A stretch of 64,000 nt of DNA from Archilochus colubris (GCA_023079485.1 CM041084.1:13514609-13578608), one strand, 5' to 3'; positions 27,101 through 41,176 are shown, counted from the first letter of the stretch. Translations and numbers: made by a program. The notes: generated by a model not told the origin, from the sequence alone.

Positions 27101-28111
27101 GCCTTTCAGAGTAGTCTCTGTTGGATTTAGTTAGTAATCAAAAAAGAATGTATGAAGCAGAAATTTCAAGTAACCTTTTCCTTTACCATTTGAAACAGGA
27201 AAGACTTAAGTGGAGAGAAATATTCTAAAACTAAAGGCAAGTTAACAGCACAAAATACTGTCCTCATCTCCTCTGTGTCTGAGCTGCACCATGAAAATTT
27301 CTAGTCCAAAGATAGACTATATTTTTCATGGGTTGGCTGAAATGCTGCTGCTGCTTCTTTTACAGATTGAAGATCTGTTAGTAACAACAAATTCTGGTTC
27401 CCTTCCTCCTTTTTCTTTTTTTTCCTTCCTCCATCATCACTTCTATGCTGTCCTTAGAGCAGCCTCTCTGTCTTCAGATGGCTGAGCATCAGCCACTAAA
27501 CTGCATCCTCTGACCTCTCTTTTGCTTGCCCTGGCTAACCCATGTGTCATCCCTATAATTTAGACCCTGAAGTGTCTAGGACTTCTTGGCATGTGATGAA
27601 ACCTTTGAATCTCTGAAGGGGCTGCAGTGGCAGTGGTTTGTGTAATTTCCCCAAACTCTTTTGCCGCTGGTTAGAAAACGCTAATGTTTACTTCTTGTCT
27701 GAAGCCCTCTTTAATTTTCTTCTGGCTTCAGAGGCAGCAAGGAGAGGACAGAAAGAGAGGTAAGGGGGAAGAGCCCTTTTCCCGTGCAATGCAAGCAGTA
27801 TAACAGGCTTGGAGGCTGTACTCATAGAAGTGGAAAGTGTTTCTCAAGTGTTTTGTTGCAGCAAAAGTAGGTAACTTTTACTTGACAGGTTATGGGCACC
27901 TGTTTCATGTGGGATACCCCTGTCCCTACACAATCCTTTATGAAAACAAAAAAGTGAGTTTTAGTAAATTCAGTTAGGTAGGTCAGTATAATTTAAAGTA
28001 GAGCTACTGTGTGCTGTAATTTTTCTAAGACAAATGCTGCATCTCTGGGAAAGCAGAATACTGGCTCTTGCTGAAATCTCTTAACTGCTGTGGTAATGTC
28101 TCTAATAACAA

Positions 28112-28550
28112 AATCATAGAATCATTTAGGTTGGAAAAGACTTATAAGATCATCTAGTTCAACCAACCATCAACCTAACACTGCTAAGTCCACCACTAAA
28201 CCATGTCCCTAAGTGCCACATGTACATGTCTTTTAAGTATCTCCAGGGATGGTGACTAAACCACTTCCCTGGGCAGTCTCTTCCAATGCTTGAAAACCCT
28301 TTCAGGGAAGAAGTTTTTCGTAATACCTAATGTAAATCTCTCCTGGTGCAACTTGAGTCCATCCCTTCTTGTTCTATTGCTTGTTACTTGAGAGGAGAGA
28401 CCCCACCATGCTACAACCTCCTTTCAGGCAGTTGTAGAGTGTGATAAGGTCTCTCCTCAGCCTCTTTTTTTCCAGGCCAAACAACCCCACTTCCCACAGC
28501 TGTTCCTTCTAAGATTTGTCCTCTAGACCCTTCACTAGCTCTATTTTGTC
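28112..28550 (-). mobile_element. CR1 LINE fragment
   Basis: It begins atcatagaatcatttaggtt and continues through ccagggatgg, ccctgggcagtctcttccaatg, ctcctggtgcaacttgag and a ctctcctcagcctc block. This is the reverse complement of the CR1 3' UTR and the end of its ORF2 region. It is diverged, 5'-truncated and about 440 bp long. Confidence 0.94.
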
Positions 28551-28689
28551 TAAAATGTTTCTCTTCTTTCAAATGACAAACTTTTACTCTGCTACTAATT
28601 TTTTGTAATTCCTAGTGTAGCAACCTGAAGCCATGTAAAAGAAAGATGAAATGAAATCAGCTTTATAGAAAATAGGGTAGAAGAGATAT

Positions 28690-29370
28690 GAGTCATCCAG
28701 CAAAGTAAAATGCTATTAGGACTAAATTTCACTGTTCAGTGCAAACCTCCTGATGAAATACATGCAGATGAACTTGGAACAGAAGTCTGGCGTGGCCGAA
28801 GGTGTTACTGTGAGTCAGTGTCTGATTCACAACAGCCGGGAGAGCGTAATCCTTCCCCCTGCCTGGCGCTGCCTGCTTTCCCCCCACCTCCTCTGCGGTC
28901 ATGTGCCCTATTACATCTGCTAGTATAAACAGTCTGGGGTTTTTTTTCAAATTGAGGACTAAACGAATAGGTTTTTTTGCCTCTCCCTTTTGTTCAACAC
29001 TGATGCATAAGAGTCCAGCAAAGCTTTTAATTTCCCCCCTGCCCCCCCCTTTGGTTTAATTTCGAAGGGGTACAGGGCTGTGAATTGAAAAAGCTGCCGA
29101 CTGGAAAGATAGCAAATGCCCTCGGCCAGCTTTATCTGTAGCAGCCGGTAGATCTTGCTCTGGGTCTTACCAAAATAAGAAAGTTCATGACCTCTCCGTA
29201 TCTGAACACTTCATTATATATAGACCTGGATCTTCCCTGGGAGCCCTGCAGCAGTCTGTCTGGTGCAGCCATGGAGCAGCTCAGGCCCAGATGATGATTT
29301 AGGTGTCCTCTATAACAGATTCGGGTGCACTTGGCTTGTCCTGTGCTCTGGGGCTTTTGTCTGTACTCGG
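28690..29370. promoter_or_regulatory. CpG-richer unique patch, candidate regulatory element
   Basis: By my count about 14 CpGs lie in roughly 600 bp, several times the density of the surrounding intron, and the sequence is not an obvious repeat. It contains a perfect AP-1 site (TGAGTCA, 28811-28817), GATA-like words (agatag, ttatct) and C-rich blocks. A TATATATAG box stands at 29215-29222, and an ATG at 29271 opens only a seven-codon frame. This could be a conserved enhancer or a weak internal promoter. No long frame or clear exon is present. The call rests on composition and short motifs only. Confidence 0.35.
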
Positions 29371-31860
29371 TTGCAAGCTACTTGCCTGTGGGAAAAAACA
29401 TGTAAAAGCAGCTGTAAGACTTTCTGCTGAGTTGAAGAATTCTCCACTAGAAAGCAAATCCTCTGCACCTGGAAAATGAAAATGCATTTCCAGGCTCTTG
29501 AAAATTATTTCTTTTTTCTTAAAAATTTTAAATTGTGTAAGCATGGATAATATTGTTTTCCCCTACTGAGTCAAAACAGAACATTAACAGGAATCTGAGA
29601 AAACAGATTCCTTGTGGCAGATTTTCTATTTAACAACAACATTATTTGCTTTAAAAATAAGAACTAGAGAGTGGATTTTATCTCTACAAGGTTGTTATTT
29701 TGATGCTTGTAAGCTCCTGTCAGTCCAAACATCTTATCTAAACAGGTATGAGGGAATTTAAAAAAAAATATATATTTTTAACATAGTAACTGGAACTGTC
29801 TTATTTTTTAACAGTGTTGTTTGTATTAATGTAGACAAGATATAACAAAAGCATATTGGTTTCTAAAGGAAAAATCCCAAAGTTCCATTAAGTAATTTGA
29901 AGTGTTTTGCAAAAATATATGGATGGAAGCTTCTGGCTAAATGAAATAGTTTAAAACTTTGGTTAGATTGATGCAGTGTTGGTTGCAGAGTGGTTAATGT
30001 ATATTAACTAAAACATATGCTCAGTCAGAAGGATGCCATATTTTAATCTGTTTCTATCTAGTTCTTTTCTTTTTATGTAGTATGTTACAGAACGGCAAGC
30101 AGCTTGTTCTCCTTAGTGGAGCCTTAGACACTGTCTTTATGTAGCAATAGCATTGGTTATGATAAGAGTATTGGTTATGGTCTGATCATTCAAAATTATC
30201 AAGAGATGCTAATACTTTGTTCTACCTGCTTTTTTGTGGCACACCAGTTAGAGAGATCCCAGGTGAATAATATAAAAAGGTTTCCTGGAAAAAAAAAACC
30301 AACCCAAAATTGTAGTTTCTAAGAACCTTTTTTTTTTTTTCATCTTCTTTTTCTGCAGCTCATTAGACAGGGTTTGCTACTTCTTTTTAGTCTCAAATAA
30401 GTCTAATAATTTTAAAGGAGCTGGTTACAGAAAGTCGAAGTACTTTTAAAAATACTGCTTTTCTGTGACCATGAGCTTGCACATAAGTGAATAATAAGGC
30501 TTCTTTCTCTGTTTTTGGTTTTAATCAATCCTATGTGAAACTTACTTTTGCATTAGTGATTAACAGTCTTCAGATTCTGTGTATATATCTTTGTGTGAGT
30601 ATGTATATATACATAATTATACTGTTAGACTGAAAATATTTTCAACAGTCAGTTTCTCAAAGCACATAAAGAACTAGAAACTGGAGGTTTCCAACTCAAG
30701 TTTGACCAAGTAGAGGACACCCTCTAATTTGTCTAGCAGAAGAGAAGAAAGATAATTACTAGGGTTTTACAGAGCTTGAAGGTATATTTCTAGGTGTAAT
30801 ATTATGATGCATTAGGGAATATTTCAAACACTGTTACTCTGCCTGCAATTTTAGTAATTTCTCAGTAATTTCTGCCAAGGTTGACTTTGTTACAAAGATG
30901 AGATTTCTATTATAGACCACATTGTAAGTTATGACTGGAAACACTGATGTGTCATATCATTTCTTTGTTAATCAGAACTTCTAGAGATACAAATTGTGGT
31001 GCTCTGAACTGTAAAAATGAAGCAGTTTTTCCAGTTTCCTATATGCTATACACACCACTCAGTTGAGAAGACTTAAAGGTTTAGCCTTTGTTCAAAATAG
31101 GGGTTGGCATTGCTTCACTGGTTTTAATAGTAACTTTTTGTTGCTTTCTTTTCTGGTCAAGAAGACAAGCTGGTTTTGCTTCTCTCTTAATCAGGTCTCC
31201 TGCTTTAATTTTGACGAGTGCAGACATGTTAGAGATTTAAGCAATTTTGAAAGATGTAGAGTGGGTTAGAGTTGAGTGTGCTGCTGTTAACTGCTCCCTG
31301 TCGCTGAAGGTGACAAGATAGAAGATAAGTAAGGAAGTAAAAAGAGTTTTTTACTGCTAATGCCCACGTTCCTGCATTAGTGGATTCTTCTCAGTGCTTA
31401 ACTTGGCAACCTTTGTTTATCTCGATGAGCACTCTCACAGATGGGTCTGTGAGAGTACTGAAACATCAAGTTGGAAGGAATACTGGTGTAGAAAATGGAA
31501 GGGACCCCTACTTAAATCAGGTTTTCCCAATAGTGATCATATGTGTTTGCTTTAGTAAATTGGAAATGCTGTTTCTACTGCTGCCCAGGTATAGAAGTGA
31601 TCACAAGACATTAAGTATAGGTGGATTTTGGATGAGAAGAGTGGGTTTTGAGAAGCCGGAGAGAAGGCTGCAGAGCACCCAACAGCTGCATGTGGGGCAG
31701 GTGATTTTTGGTATTTATACCAAATTCTGGAAATGGAAATGAGATTGACAGAGGAGTTTGAAAATCAGGAGAGTTGAGGGTTCAGGGAAAGGAGAGAAGT
31801 TAGGATTTTACAGTTATGGGCTTCTCCCATTCTCTTCTCAAGGGTGTGGGAGTCAGGTGG

Positions 31861-31861
<1 letters not shown>

Positions 31862-31921
<60 letters not shown>
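31862..31921. repeat. Homopolymer T60
   Basis: Sixty consecutive T residues follow caggtggc and are followed by aagtcttta. It produces the poly-F and poly-K peptides seen in opposite frames. A recent poly-A tail of a minus-strand retrocopy, replication slippage or an assembly artefact would all fit. No parent element or flanking target duplication was recognised. Confidence 0.95.
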
Positions 31922-31924
<3 letters not shown>

Positions 31925-34900
31925 TCTTTACCTTTGGAAATCATGAATACGTTTGAAAACAAAGCAACTTATCCTTGAGACTGCTAATTTTAGGAGTTTG
32001 TTTTTAAGATATATTCCCTCCTTCATCCTAATGTGGAGTGCTGCACTGTGGTTCCTGATCTGTTTTAGCAGCAAGCAGAGCCCTGAATTCAGACATATTG
32101 ACAGAACTGTTTTATTTAGCCTTATAAAATAATAATTCTGATAGTAGTTGAATCTATATGGTGATTGTTCTCAAAGCTTCTGACAAATGCTGTCACTCAA
32201 ATATGAGTGATTACACACTTAAATCAGTGCCACAAGAAGGTACTGAAATGACTTTGGCTTCTAGAAAACTGGGCAGTTTGTAAAAATAATAGCTAAATAT
32301 TGTTGTTAAAAATTGCCCCCCAGAGGTGAAAATAGTGCCTGTTTTGTTAAAATATCCTGAAAAGTATTTAAAAGATAAATTTACATGCTACTATGTTTGT
32401 TTCCACATTGCTTTTGCATATTTGAACTGGAAGCCTATGTCCTAGGTGGGTTCAGCCTAGAGACACTTCTGTGTGCATGCACAGGCATGTGTTAAACAGA
32501 GATACTGTTCCATGGGTGTCTTGATCCTTTTGTGTGAGGTGGTGTAGTCTTGGTGTGGGAGGGTCCTTTTGCCTCATGTCACCATACTTAGGCAGTGTAA
32601 AAAGCTTTTTTGTATGAACTATAACGTGCACAGATGTGTGCAGAACAAAGGACGAAATATAGCTGTGGTCTTGGGAGTAGTTTTACAGGGCACAGTGGAA
32701 ACTCCTGAAACTTTCAGTCCCCCACTCACTATTAGGATTTCCTTGCAACACAAATCAGTGGAAATGCCCCATGTACCTATTCTGGGTGCTTGGACCTGGT
32801 GTTGATCTTTAGGTGCGGTTTTTTGGCATGTGTTGGTTTGTCACTTTTTATTTGTGCTGTGTACCAGCTTGATCCTACAGATGTAGGTCACTTTGCTTCT
32901 CTTGTAAACTAGACAGGGAATTAATGTGTAGGCAGCAGGCAGTGCCCAAGCAACCTGATGCTCTTGCATGCTGAAGTGCTGTGGTGCAGGGATGTCTTCC
33001 CCCATGCACCCAGCTTAGAGCAACTGCACAGGAGGCAGAAAGAGCTCATGGGTTCCCTGTGCATGGCTGACCAGGTGGCAGGGGAGACTAAGGTTTCTGT
33101 GATGCTAAAACTCCAATTTGTATCAGAAACATAAGAAATCACAACCAACAAATCGAGATAAACTTCCCCGTGATTCACATAACTTGTGCATTCCTTGCAC
33201 ATGGTTAGGAAAGCTGTTTATCTTGCAAAGTTTTACTCACCAACCCTTGACTATGAAGCTCCCAGTAGAATAATAGACATCAGAACAGAGAGTAGTATTT
33301 CATATTTTTTATTAACTTTGTAGTTTACAGGGTGTCAGAAATGTGAGGCAATGTGTATGAGAGTTTTTGCAACTCTATATTAATCATTGTTTAGATTTCA
33401 CATACTACAAGATTAATTGACTGTGTTCACTTGGAAGCATATATATATTAAAATATGTTATTTCCATATTCCATAGTTCCTGATATTAATGGAACCATTA
33501 TTGGGATATTCCCCAAATGGAAATCTTATATCCAGTACATTTCTGAAATAAATTATCTCATGATGAGTGTTACTAGGGCAGACAACCCTGTTTCTGCTTT
33601 CCTAAGTCTTCACTGAAATGGTTTTGCCAAATTTTCAAATTTTTGTGTTTAATAAACACTTAACAATCATACACATGTGGGTCTACAACACGTATGTCTG
33701 CATAAATACATGTCAATGGTTATTCCATTATTCAAGTCTAAACCTAATATTGAATTTGAAGAGCTAACATAGTAGCTGAAAAAAACAATGAATTTTTGAA
33801 TCCAAGCAATGCAGTAATGATGGATGGAAGTAAGAGATAATCTCTTGGAAGAAACAGAAAGCACTTCTCTCCTTCATCCAATTCACTCATGGTTCAACTG
33901 TCAAGCTGCAATCCAAAGATGTTCTTCATTTTTTCAGTGTCATTATCCAGATTTTCATGTGCCTGCATAGAAGGTGAAGCCCAATTATACCCAGTGCATT
34001 TCACCTACATATTCATGAGTTCTCTGCTTGGTTGCTGGAGTTCATCTCTTATCAACTGGAGTTAACACTAATAATTACAAATTGTAAGTGATAATCTATT
34101 TTGTTGCATTATTTATTGTATTTAAATGCAGATTTATGGAGTAATCTATGTGTTACAGCAAAATGCTTCAGAAAGGACACATTTTTCTTACCTTACCTGT
34201 GGATTCAGCACACTTAGAGTTGGTTACAGTGCTTGGATAGAAGTGTAGCATCTTCCTGCAGAGGAATAAATCACAAGTAAATCTTTATTTTGTCGTTTGG
34301 GCAGGACACTGTTATTCATTGCTCACAGCAGAGATAGGAGAGATTTTAGAGATAAAATGTCACTCCATATAATATATTTTTCTCTGATACTTATTGTTTT
34401 ACCCCTAGCAAACAGAACTGAACTGTACACAGTTAAACAAGCAGTACTCATGGTAAAAATGTGTTAATCTTTCACAGTCAAATATAAAACTTTATCCTTC
34501 CTCTATTAGTTCCCAAAGTCGGTTGCCACATGAATTCTAGAGGCAGCACAAAATAACTTCTCCTTTTTTGCAAGTGCTAACTTGATGCTTATAGTAGACC
34601 CTGCGGTTTGCAGGAGCCTGGAGCTGCCCTTTGGTGGTGGCACCTCCTAGTGGCACACACAGCTGTATGCTGTGGGGAGATGACACTGAACCCATCACTT
34701 TTAGAAACAGACAATGTTTTTAAAGCGTTATTTTTGGATTAGGCCACCAGGAGTTGTGTGAAATGAAGCTAGGACTTGCTGCAGCCCCATGCAGTGACAC
34801 AGGCTGGGGCTGGAGCTGCCATGGTCTGGGGACACCAGGTGGGCAGGAGACATCCCTGGATCCAGGCAGCAGGATGCCCAGGGTCAGCAGAGCATGGCCA

Positions 34901-34956
34901 GGAGACAGAGGGGGGGGATCTTCCCTCTCTGCTCACCATGCATTAGTTCACTGCCA

Positions 34957-35003
34957 GTTCTAGATGTCCTGTGTTCCCTTCCAACCTGAATTATTCCATG
35001 ATG
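34957..35003 (+). mobile_element. Short CR1-like 3' tail
   Basis: The words ctagatgtcctgtg, cccttccaacctga and attccatgatg follow the order of the CR1 3' end on the plus strand. Only about 47 bp is recognisable. The GC-rich 200 bp upstream could be more of the same element but I could not match it. Confidence 0.55.
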
Positions 35004-38000
35004 TTAGTTTATGGGGGCATATGGAGAGAATGTGCTGTTGGTATAGGTATTAGAAATAAGCAGCACATAGGAATGTTGATTTAATTAGTGATAGTATTTC
35101 TTGTGGATTGGTATATATTGTTTCTAGGTAAAGTACATGAGTTAAAAAAAAAAAAAAAGTCCAGACGTCCATGATATATGGAGGTAACTCAGTAACAGGA
35201 AGAACTTGCATATCCTAAGACACAGTATTTTGTCTAGAAAATTGTATGGTAGGAAAACAGGAAAAGTACCTCTAGGGTACCTGAAGAGTAATTCTCATAC
35301 TACTCTCCTTACAGATTTAAGAAATCATTTTTTCAGAAGAGCAGGAGATTCATACATGTTTTTGAAAGTTTATGCCAACTGCATAGTAATTAAGAGCCAA
35401 AGTAAATTTACCATTCTAATAGCAACCTTTTGCTGTTTAAAGCAAGATCCTTGACATTTTTTTGTGCACCAGTAGTAGACACGAGAAGACATTTCATTGC
35501 TGAAGTGGACTAATTATTGACTCATGGTTTTTATGGCTGTCAAACTTCTGTGCTGAGAACTTAAGTGGATAGTGTAGTGTGATAAACTTTTAAGACAATC
35601 GTTGTTGGTGTTGAAAGGGAACATGCAGGATGCATGCAAAACCTAAGACTGCTTTCCACTTAAAAAACACCCTTTCCAACATTTTGGTGGCTCAGGAAGA
35701 ATGATATTAGGCAGATGTTCAGATTTTGTCTTGGGAGGATTTCCATTAAGTTAAATCCCTTTTAATGAGGCTGTGAAAGTAATGGTGAATGTAAAAATGG
35801 AACAAGACTGTTTGATGGTCAGTTGAATGTTTTTCTCTCTCTTTTTCTTCCATCTTTTAAGGGCGAGATTTGTAATAATCCTGGTTATGTATCCTTATTT
35901 CTTATTAATACAAAATATCAAGACATTAACTGTAACATGATACACTACCAGTCCAAAAAGCAGTTTTACAGGTTAAGAAACAAAAAGATGAAAGGTACAA
36001 GCCATATTTTCTGTGATACAGTGTTCAGCTATTTTCTGCAGTCCTCTGTAACCTTGTTTTTCTTGACTTCATGGGATTCAGGGCAAGGTGGAATAAATGT
36101 GCTCTAAAATTGTTATGAGGAGAGTGATTGCAGATGGAGTGTCATCAGAAATGGAAAAGGTCACTGACCCTTCAACTCATCACCTGGTAACTTAAGACTT
36201 GTTACAGGTATCAGTTGCTTTCTGAGGTCTACTGGGCTACTTTCATTAATGTTAAGTATTTTGCCAACTTGTGCCCTGGCAGAGACAGTGAAAGTACTTA
36301 AGTTGTATCATTGCTGCCAACTCTCCCTGGTGCAGTATCAACATAGCTTAGAGAGTGCAGTGGTCTTTGAAGCCAGTTTTCCCCTCTTGTTGCTGCCGTG
36401 TGTTACACAGTAGGCCTTTGTACCTGAAATTCAAGGAGGCAGGCAACGGGAAGGAGTTGCAATTCAAACCCAGGGACTTGTTCTTGCCAGCTTGTCAGGC
36501 TGTGGAACGTGACTGGAATCCAGCTGACATTGCCAGTGTTCGTGGCTTTCCTCTGGCACCTGACTGATTGTTTTGACGGTTCTTCCTGCAGCACAAAGCT
36601 AGATAGGGAAATGAATGAATTTGCTGGCAAATTTTCAGATGTATTAGTTTTTTATTAACCATTATTTTCCTTTTGGCTTGTGTCAACATGCCCAAGTGCC
36701 ATATGCTGCTGAACAGACAAGTCTGGTACACACCCCAGCCTGATGATTTAGTTGGTTTTGATCTGTATGTGCTCTTTTCCTACAAAGGCTTTATCTGTTC
36801 TGAAAATACTCAAAACAGGGAGGATAGCCACATGCATGGCCATGTAATCATAAATTTCAGATGGTTTTAAGAAGAAGTAAAAATACGTACTTACTTTCCC
36901 TTTCTCTCTTCATTTGTAAATGAGAAGTTACAGTGACAAACTTCTGTCTGCTTCTGCACTTCCACTTTTCCTGGTGGTGACTCTGTTTTCCTTTGAGAGT
37001 TACACAGAAATGCCCATGCATGACTGTCCTGTTGGAAGTGTTATTTAAAATCATTAAAGAACTTAGATACTGAAAAAGGCCTTAAAGCAAAAAGCTGTAA
37101 ATTTGGTAAATGATATCTAAATTTAAATAATTTCAATTTCAGAAAGGTGCTCTGATAGGCACAGAGAGTCTCAATCAGCTCTGCTTGGCAAAGCTGGTCT
37201 GCTTTTCCCAGATACTGCTCTCTTGTTAAACATACTCTTCCAATTTTGGCCTGAACAAATTAGAAAATTTAGGCAGGTGTGTGGGGAATAATATATTACA
37301 CATCTTAATTTCAGGATGTGTAACATTGTAGTGGTGACTACAGTTGGTCTGTGAAACCCGAGTTGTTACAGTCAGAGCTGAGAAGTACAAACAGCTCTGG
37401 GGGAGCGTTGCTGTCCTCCCCACCAGTGCTCTCTGGGTGGGCTTCAAACTACACACAGGAATTCACCCCCTGCTATGGAAGTGTAGCCATGCAGCTAAGG
37501 TAGACTTTTCAAAGATTCAGGACACCTCCTGGTGGGCAGGTGAGATTGAGGCACTGCAGTGACAGTAATTTGTAAACCCTGAGCATCGGACAGTGCACTT
37601 TTTAGGAGCCTGATTTTCTGCTCTATTTTGAATAGATGGTTTCTCTGAGAAGGTTGTGGTACTCTCTTCCTGTGCAACATGAACAAAATATTTTGAATAA
37701 GCTTATTTATTGTGACTTTATATTGTTAAATGTTTCTGTGCATTTTCAGAAAGCATATAATTAGAAAAACAAGGCTTCTATGTGGAACTCAAGTATAAGA
37801 AATATTCCTATGCCATTTAATAAGAACACTTTGCAGTTTTCATTCCTAATTCTAGGTATTGTTTTCCACATATCGTACTTGTTTTGATTATGTTGGATCA
37901 TGAAACTAGTTACAGAATACTAAATGATCTTACTGAAGTGAAGTGTTTTCTCAAGTTTTCCTTTTGTGCTTTTTAAAAGTCATGTAGTATGGAATAAACA

Positions 38001-41000
38001 ATATGAATGGCTGCATTCTTACTGCCTTTGTAATGTGCTCTTGCTTCTGCTCTCAGTGCTGGTGTTCACTTAGCAAATATTTACCTTCCACTATAGAGGA
38101 CTTTGGAGCAGAAAATGTAGTGCTCATGAGTTTAGATTATAAGTATAATCACAGTCAAGTGGAAGAGTTAAATGGGTGTACACAGGAAACAGGAGATCTG
38201 ACTTGCTTAGACTTGAGCTGAATGATGCAATATTTAAATGAAGATCTTATAAATCAGGTTTAGCATTACTTCTTGTATTCAATGAAGTGAACTTGCTCGT
38301 TCGTCTGCATGAACTAGCAACAAAGGCATCTATACAGCTTTTACAAAATAATTGCACGTTGCTAATTTACACATTGGTGGAGCAGTATTAACCAATGAGT
38401 TTTCTATCAAAGCATTTTTCTATCTAAATGCATTGCAGGTTTGAAGAGTGCAGCACCCTTTTACACAATCATAGCAGTGAGAGAACAAAAATGTGACTTT
38501 ATTGGCAAAATGTGAAAATCTAATTGTAATATACAAATTCAAATTTTAAACTACAGCAAAGCATCAAACTCCGAGATGTTTTTTTAAAAATCACAACTCT
38601 GAAACAGGTTTCTTGAAAAGTTTCTAAGTAATGTTAAAAATTTTGTACAGTATTTTTCTCATCTTTACAGAAACCTACTTATGTAAGCTTGATAGTTTTG
38701 TACTTTTCTTGTTTTATAACTGGAAGACATTTTCCTTTTCACTCATATGAGCACCCTGTTTCACATACCTGGAGCAGACCATCTGTGGGTTAGCTTGTAG
38801 TTTAGTTGTGAGATCTCCCCTGAAGGCCCTGTTCTGCCACCAGGAGAATGTGGCCCTAGACATGTTCTGGGTATCTTGAACGTGATTTGGCCAGTTCATC
38901 CCACAGATGAATTTGAACAAGCTGAAGTAAACTCTGGTAATTGCCAATTTCCACTTTATGACTCAGTTACTGGTCTAAGCCAAAACAGTATTTTTGTCTG
39001 CTTCAGAAGATGTTTCAAGACCATGACTTCTATTACATAGGGAGTTATCAGTATCTGTTCATTGGCTGCAATGGAGAAATACAGCTTCAGCACACTGTGA
39101 ATACACATACCCTTGTAATGTCAATGTACTTGAATTCAAATCACTGTTAAGTTTGGTACAATTCCTTTTGTATTAGCAAGCGATACATATGAGCTAATAC
39201 TCATACAACATATGTTCATTGTAGACAGAGCACAGGATAGGCATTTAAATGTGAACATTGATGCAGTTTGGGTGTTTCATATTTGTTGCTTGGTTAATAT
39301 GTAGAATTAGTTCTTAAAATTTGGAACCATAAATTAACGTAGAAAAATCAAAATCACTGTCTTAAATTATTTTTTTTTCTTTTTCAGTATGGTGTAACTA
39401 ATCTGTGCAAAATGTGAATACTCACTTTCTCTCTAGATTTCTCTTCCCTCCCAAGCCTCCTGCAACAAATCCTTCATTTATGCAGTGCCCTTAATAGAGC
39501 AAAAAGGCCTCAAGAGAAGGATTGCTCTGTGAAGTTTGGAGAGGGCTTTAATGAAAAGTTTCATTGTTATTTCATATTTACTTACCAAATGCTGCCAGAG
39601 TAAATTCTTGCCAAACTAGTTTTATATATTTCTTGTCTGATCTTGCTCATGTATTGTTTTGTATCAGGACCTTGTCTGACAGGAAAAGCGACCAGAGCAA
39701 TTCAGGCTATGGCACAACAAATGGGTGATGCAGGAAAAATGAAGTCTATCTTAAACTTCTTATGCAACATCAAGAAACTCTTAAAGGAACTAATTAGCAA
39801 AAGTGATGCAGCTTATGTATCAAAGCTATTTTTAATGTAGATTGTACATACTGAAATAACACAATAGTGCTTTAGAAGTGGGTGTTTCTACTACTGATTC
39901 TGTAATCGTGCATATTTTCGTACATTCACCTTGGAAGTGGGAAATACTTGTGGTGGGAAAGAAAACAACAAAGATTTTGGAATACAGAGGTTGTTGTTTC
40001 AGTTTGGATGCTGTTTGTGTTGATGGATGTACTCAGGTCACTGAGTCACTACTGCAGTTATGGTTTTTTAATGTTTCCATTCTTCAGTAAGAAGATTAAA
40101 CAATGCAAACAAAAATGGTGAAGTGTGTCACAAATGAGGGATCAGATTCTCTTAGCACCTGGACTTGTTATTCCATATGCATTGAAGCCTGCCAGTTCTG
40201 ACAGTTCTGACAGTTAGCGAAGGAAACGTGAATCAGGTCATTTAGGAGTGCAAGATCCTTCCTAGCCCATAATTTGTTGTGTCTTCAAAGCGTGGGTCTT
40301 CCCAATTGTTTCACTCTCTAGAGTAGATACAGGAGACAGAGGAGATTTTTGTAATTGGCAGGAGGATGGGGCATCCTCTTTCCTTTTGGGCTGAGACCAG
40401 AGTTTACCTCTTCATCAGGCTTCCCTTTAGAACTTATTTATTGAGGAACTATGAAGGATTTCTGGTTTACATAGGGGTCTTTTTCCAGCCCCATCTATAA
40501 ATGCTAGTAATGTATTCAAATGTAACAAAAAGTTTCAAAAAGTTTATAGTAGTATTTGCATTATGTACCTTTTTATGGAGTAAATCTCCATAATTTGTAG
40601 TTATCTGTGCATCTCTGTATGCATAACAATAAAAATAACACAATACTATCTTTAATTTTGCCTGATTTTTTTTTAAACTACTAAAAAAGGGATGATAAAT
40701 TATCTCTTATAATGTGCTACAACAGTAAGTGTAGTTTGAGGAAAAGCCATATACTAGGAAAATTAATTATATATTAAATACGCACTTAGAAGAAATGCAA
40801 GGGTATGATATTTAATATTATTATTTAATAGAGAAATTAGAGCAGAAAAAATCTAATTTAATTTCTGAAGTGACTAGCCTAATGACTGTAAAATGTAATT
40901 CTGAAATCTGACCATCTGATGATACTGATTTACACAGTATTTAAGGTGGAGGTACTTATGGAAACAATGAAGTAGGTTTCTTGGTTATCAGATTTCTCTA

Positions 41001-41171
41001 AAATCTTTAACCTTTGTGTTTATATCATGTGCAAATAAACAGAGTTCTAGGATATTAAAACCAAAATGTATTTCCCTTGATGTTCTTTCATGCAGCATGC
41101 TGTCCAAGATTTCCTGCAGCATGTCCTTTTGAATCTTTAAAACCATTTATTTAGTTTTAGAGGAATCCTGG

Positions 41172-41176
41172 TGGCC
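41172..41176 (+). repeat. Left target-site duplication TGGCC
   Basis: Five bases immediately before the TGTC start of the LTR. They are identical to the five bases after its GACA end. Confidence 0.85.

Larger units (their letters stand above)
6140..28111. other. Long intronic stretch, no gene seen
   Basis: About 22 kb with no recognisable exon, RNA gene or transposon. Visible structures are an A16 run at 6371-6386, a C9 run near 6523, T28 at 11137-11164, the pyrimidine tract at 12087-12188, T20 at 12306-12325, an A16 run at 19678-19693, a CAAA repeat near 17476-17492 and an interrupted A tract at 24132-24159. Frames of 70-127 codons, such as a 127-codon minus-strand frame at 19061-19444, resemble no family and lack splice context. 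Confidence 0.65.
29371..41171. other. Intronic stretch, no gene seen
   Basis: Mostly AT-rich unique sequence. It contains the T60 run, a short perfect palindrome at 30601-30614, an A15 run at 35144-35158 and a GC-richer patch at 34745-34955 ending in a CR1-like tail. A weak exon-like segment near 39668 is discussed among the findings. Nothing else is recognised. Confidence 0.65.

Noticed and set aside
31758..31962. Frames with poly-phenylalanine or poly-lysine
   Set aside because: They are simply translations of the T60 homopolymer.
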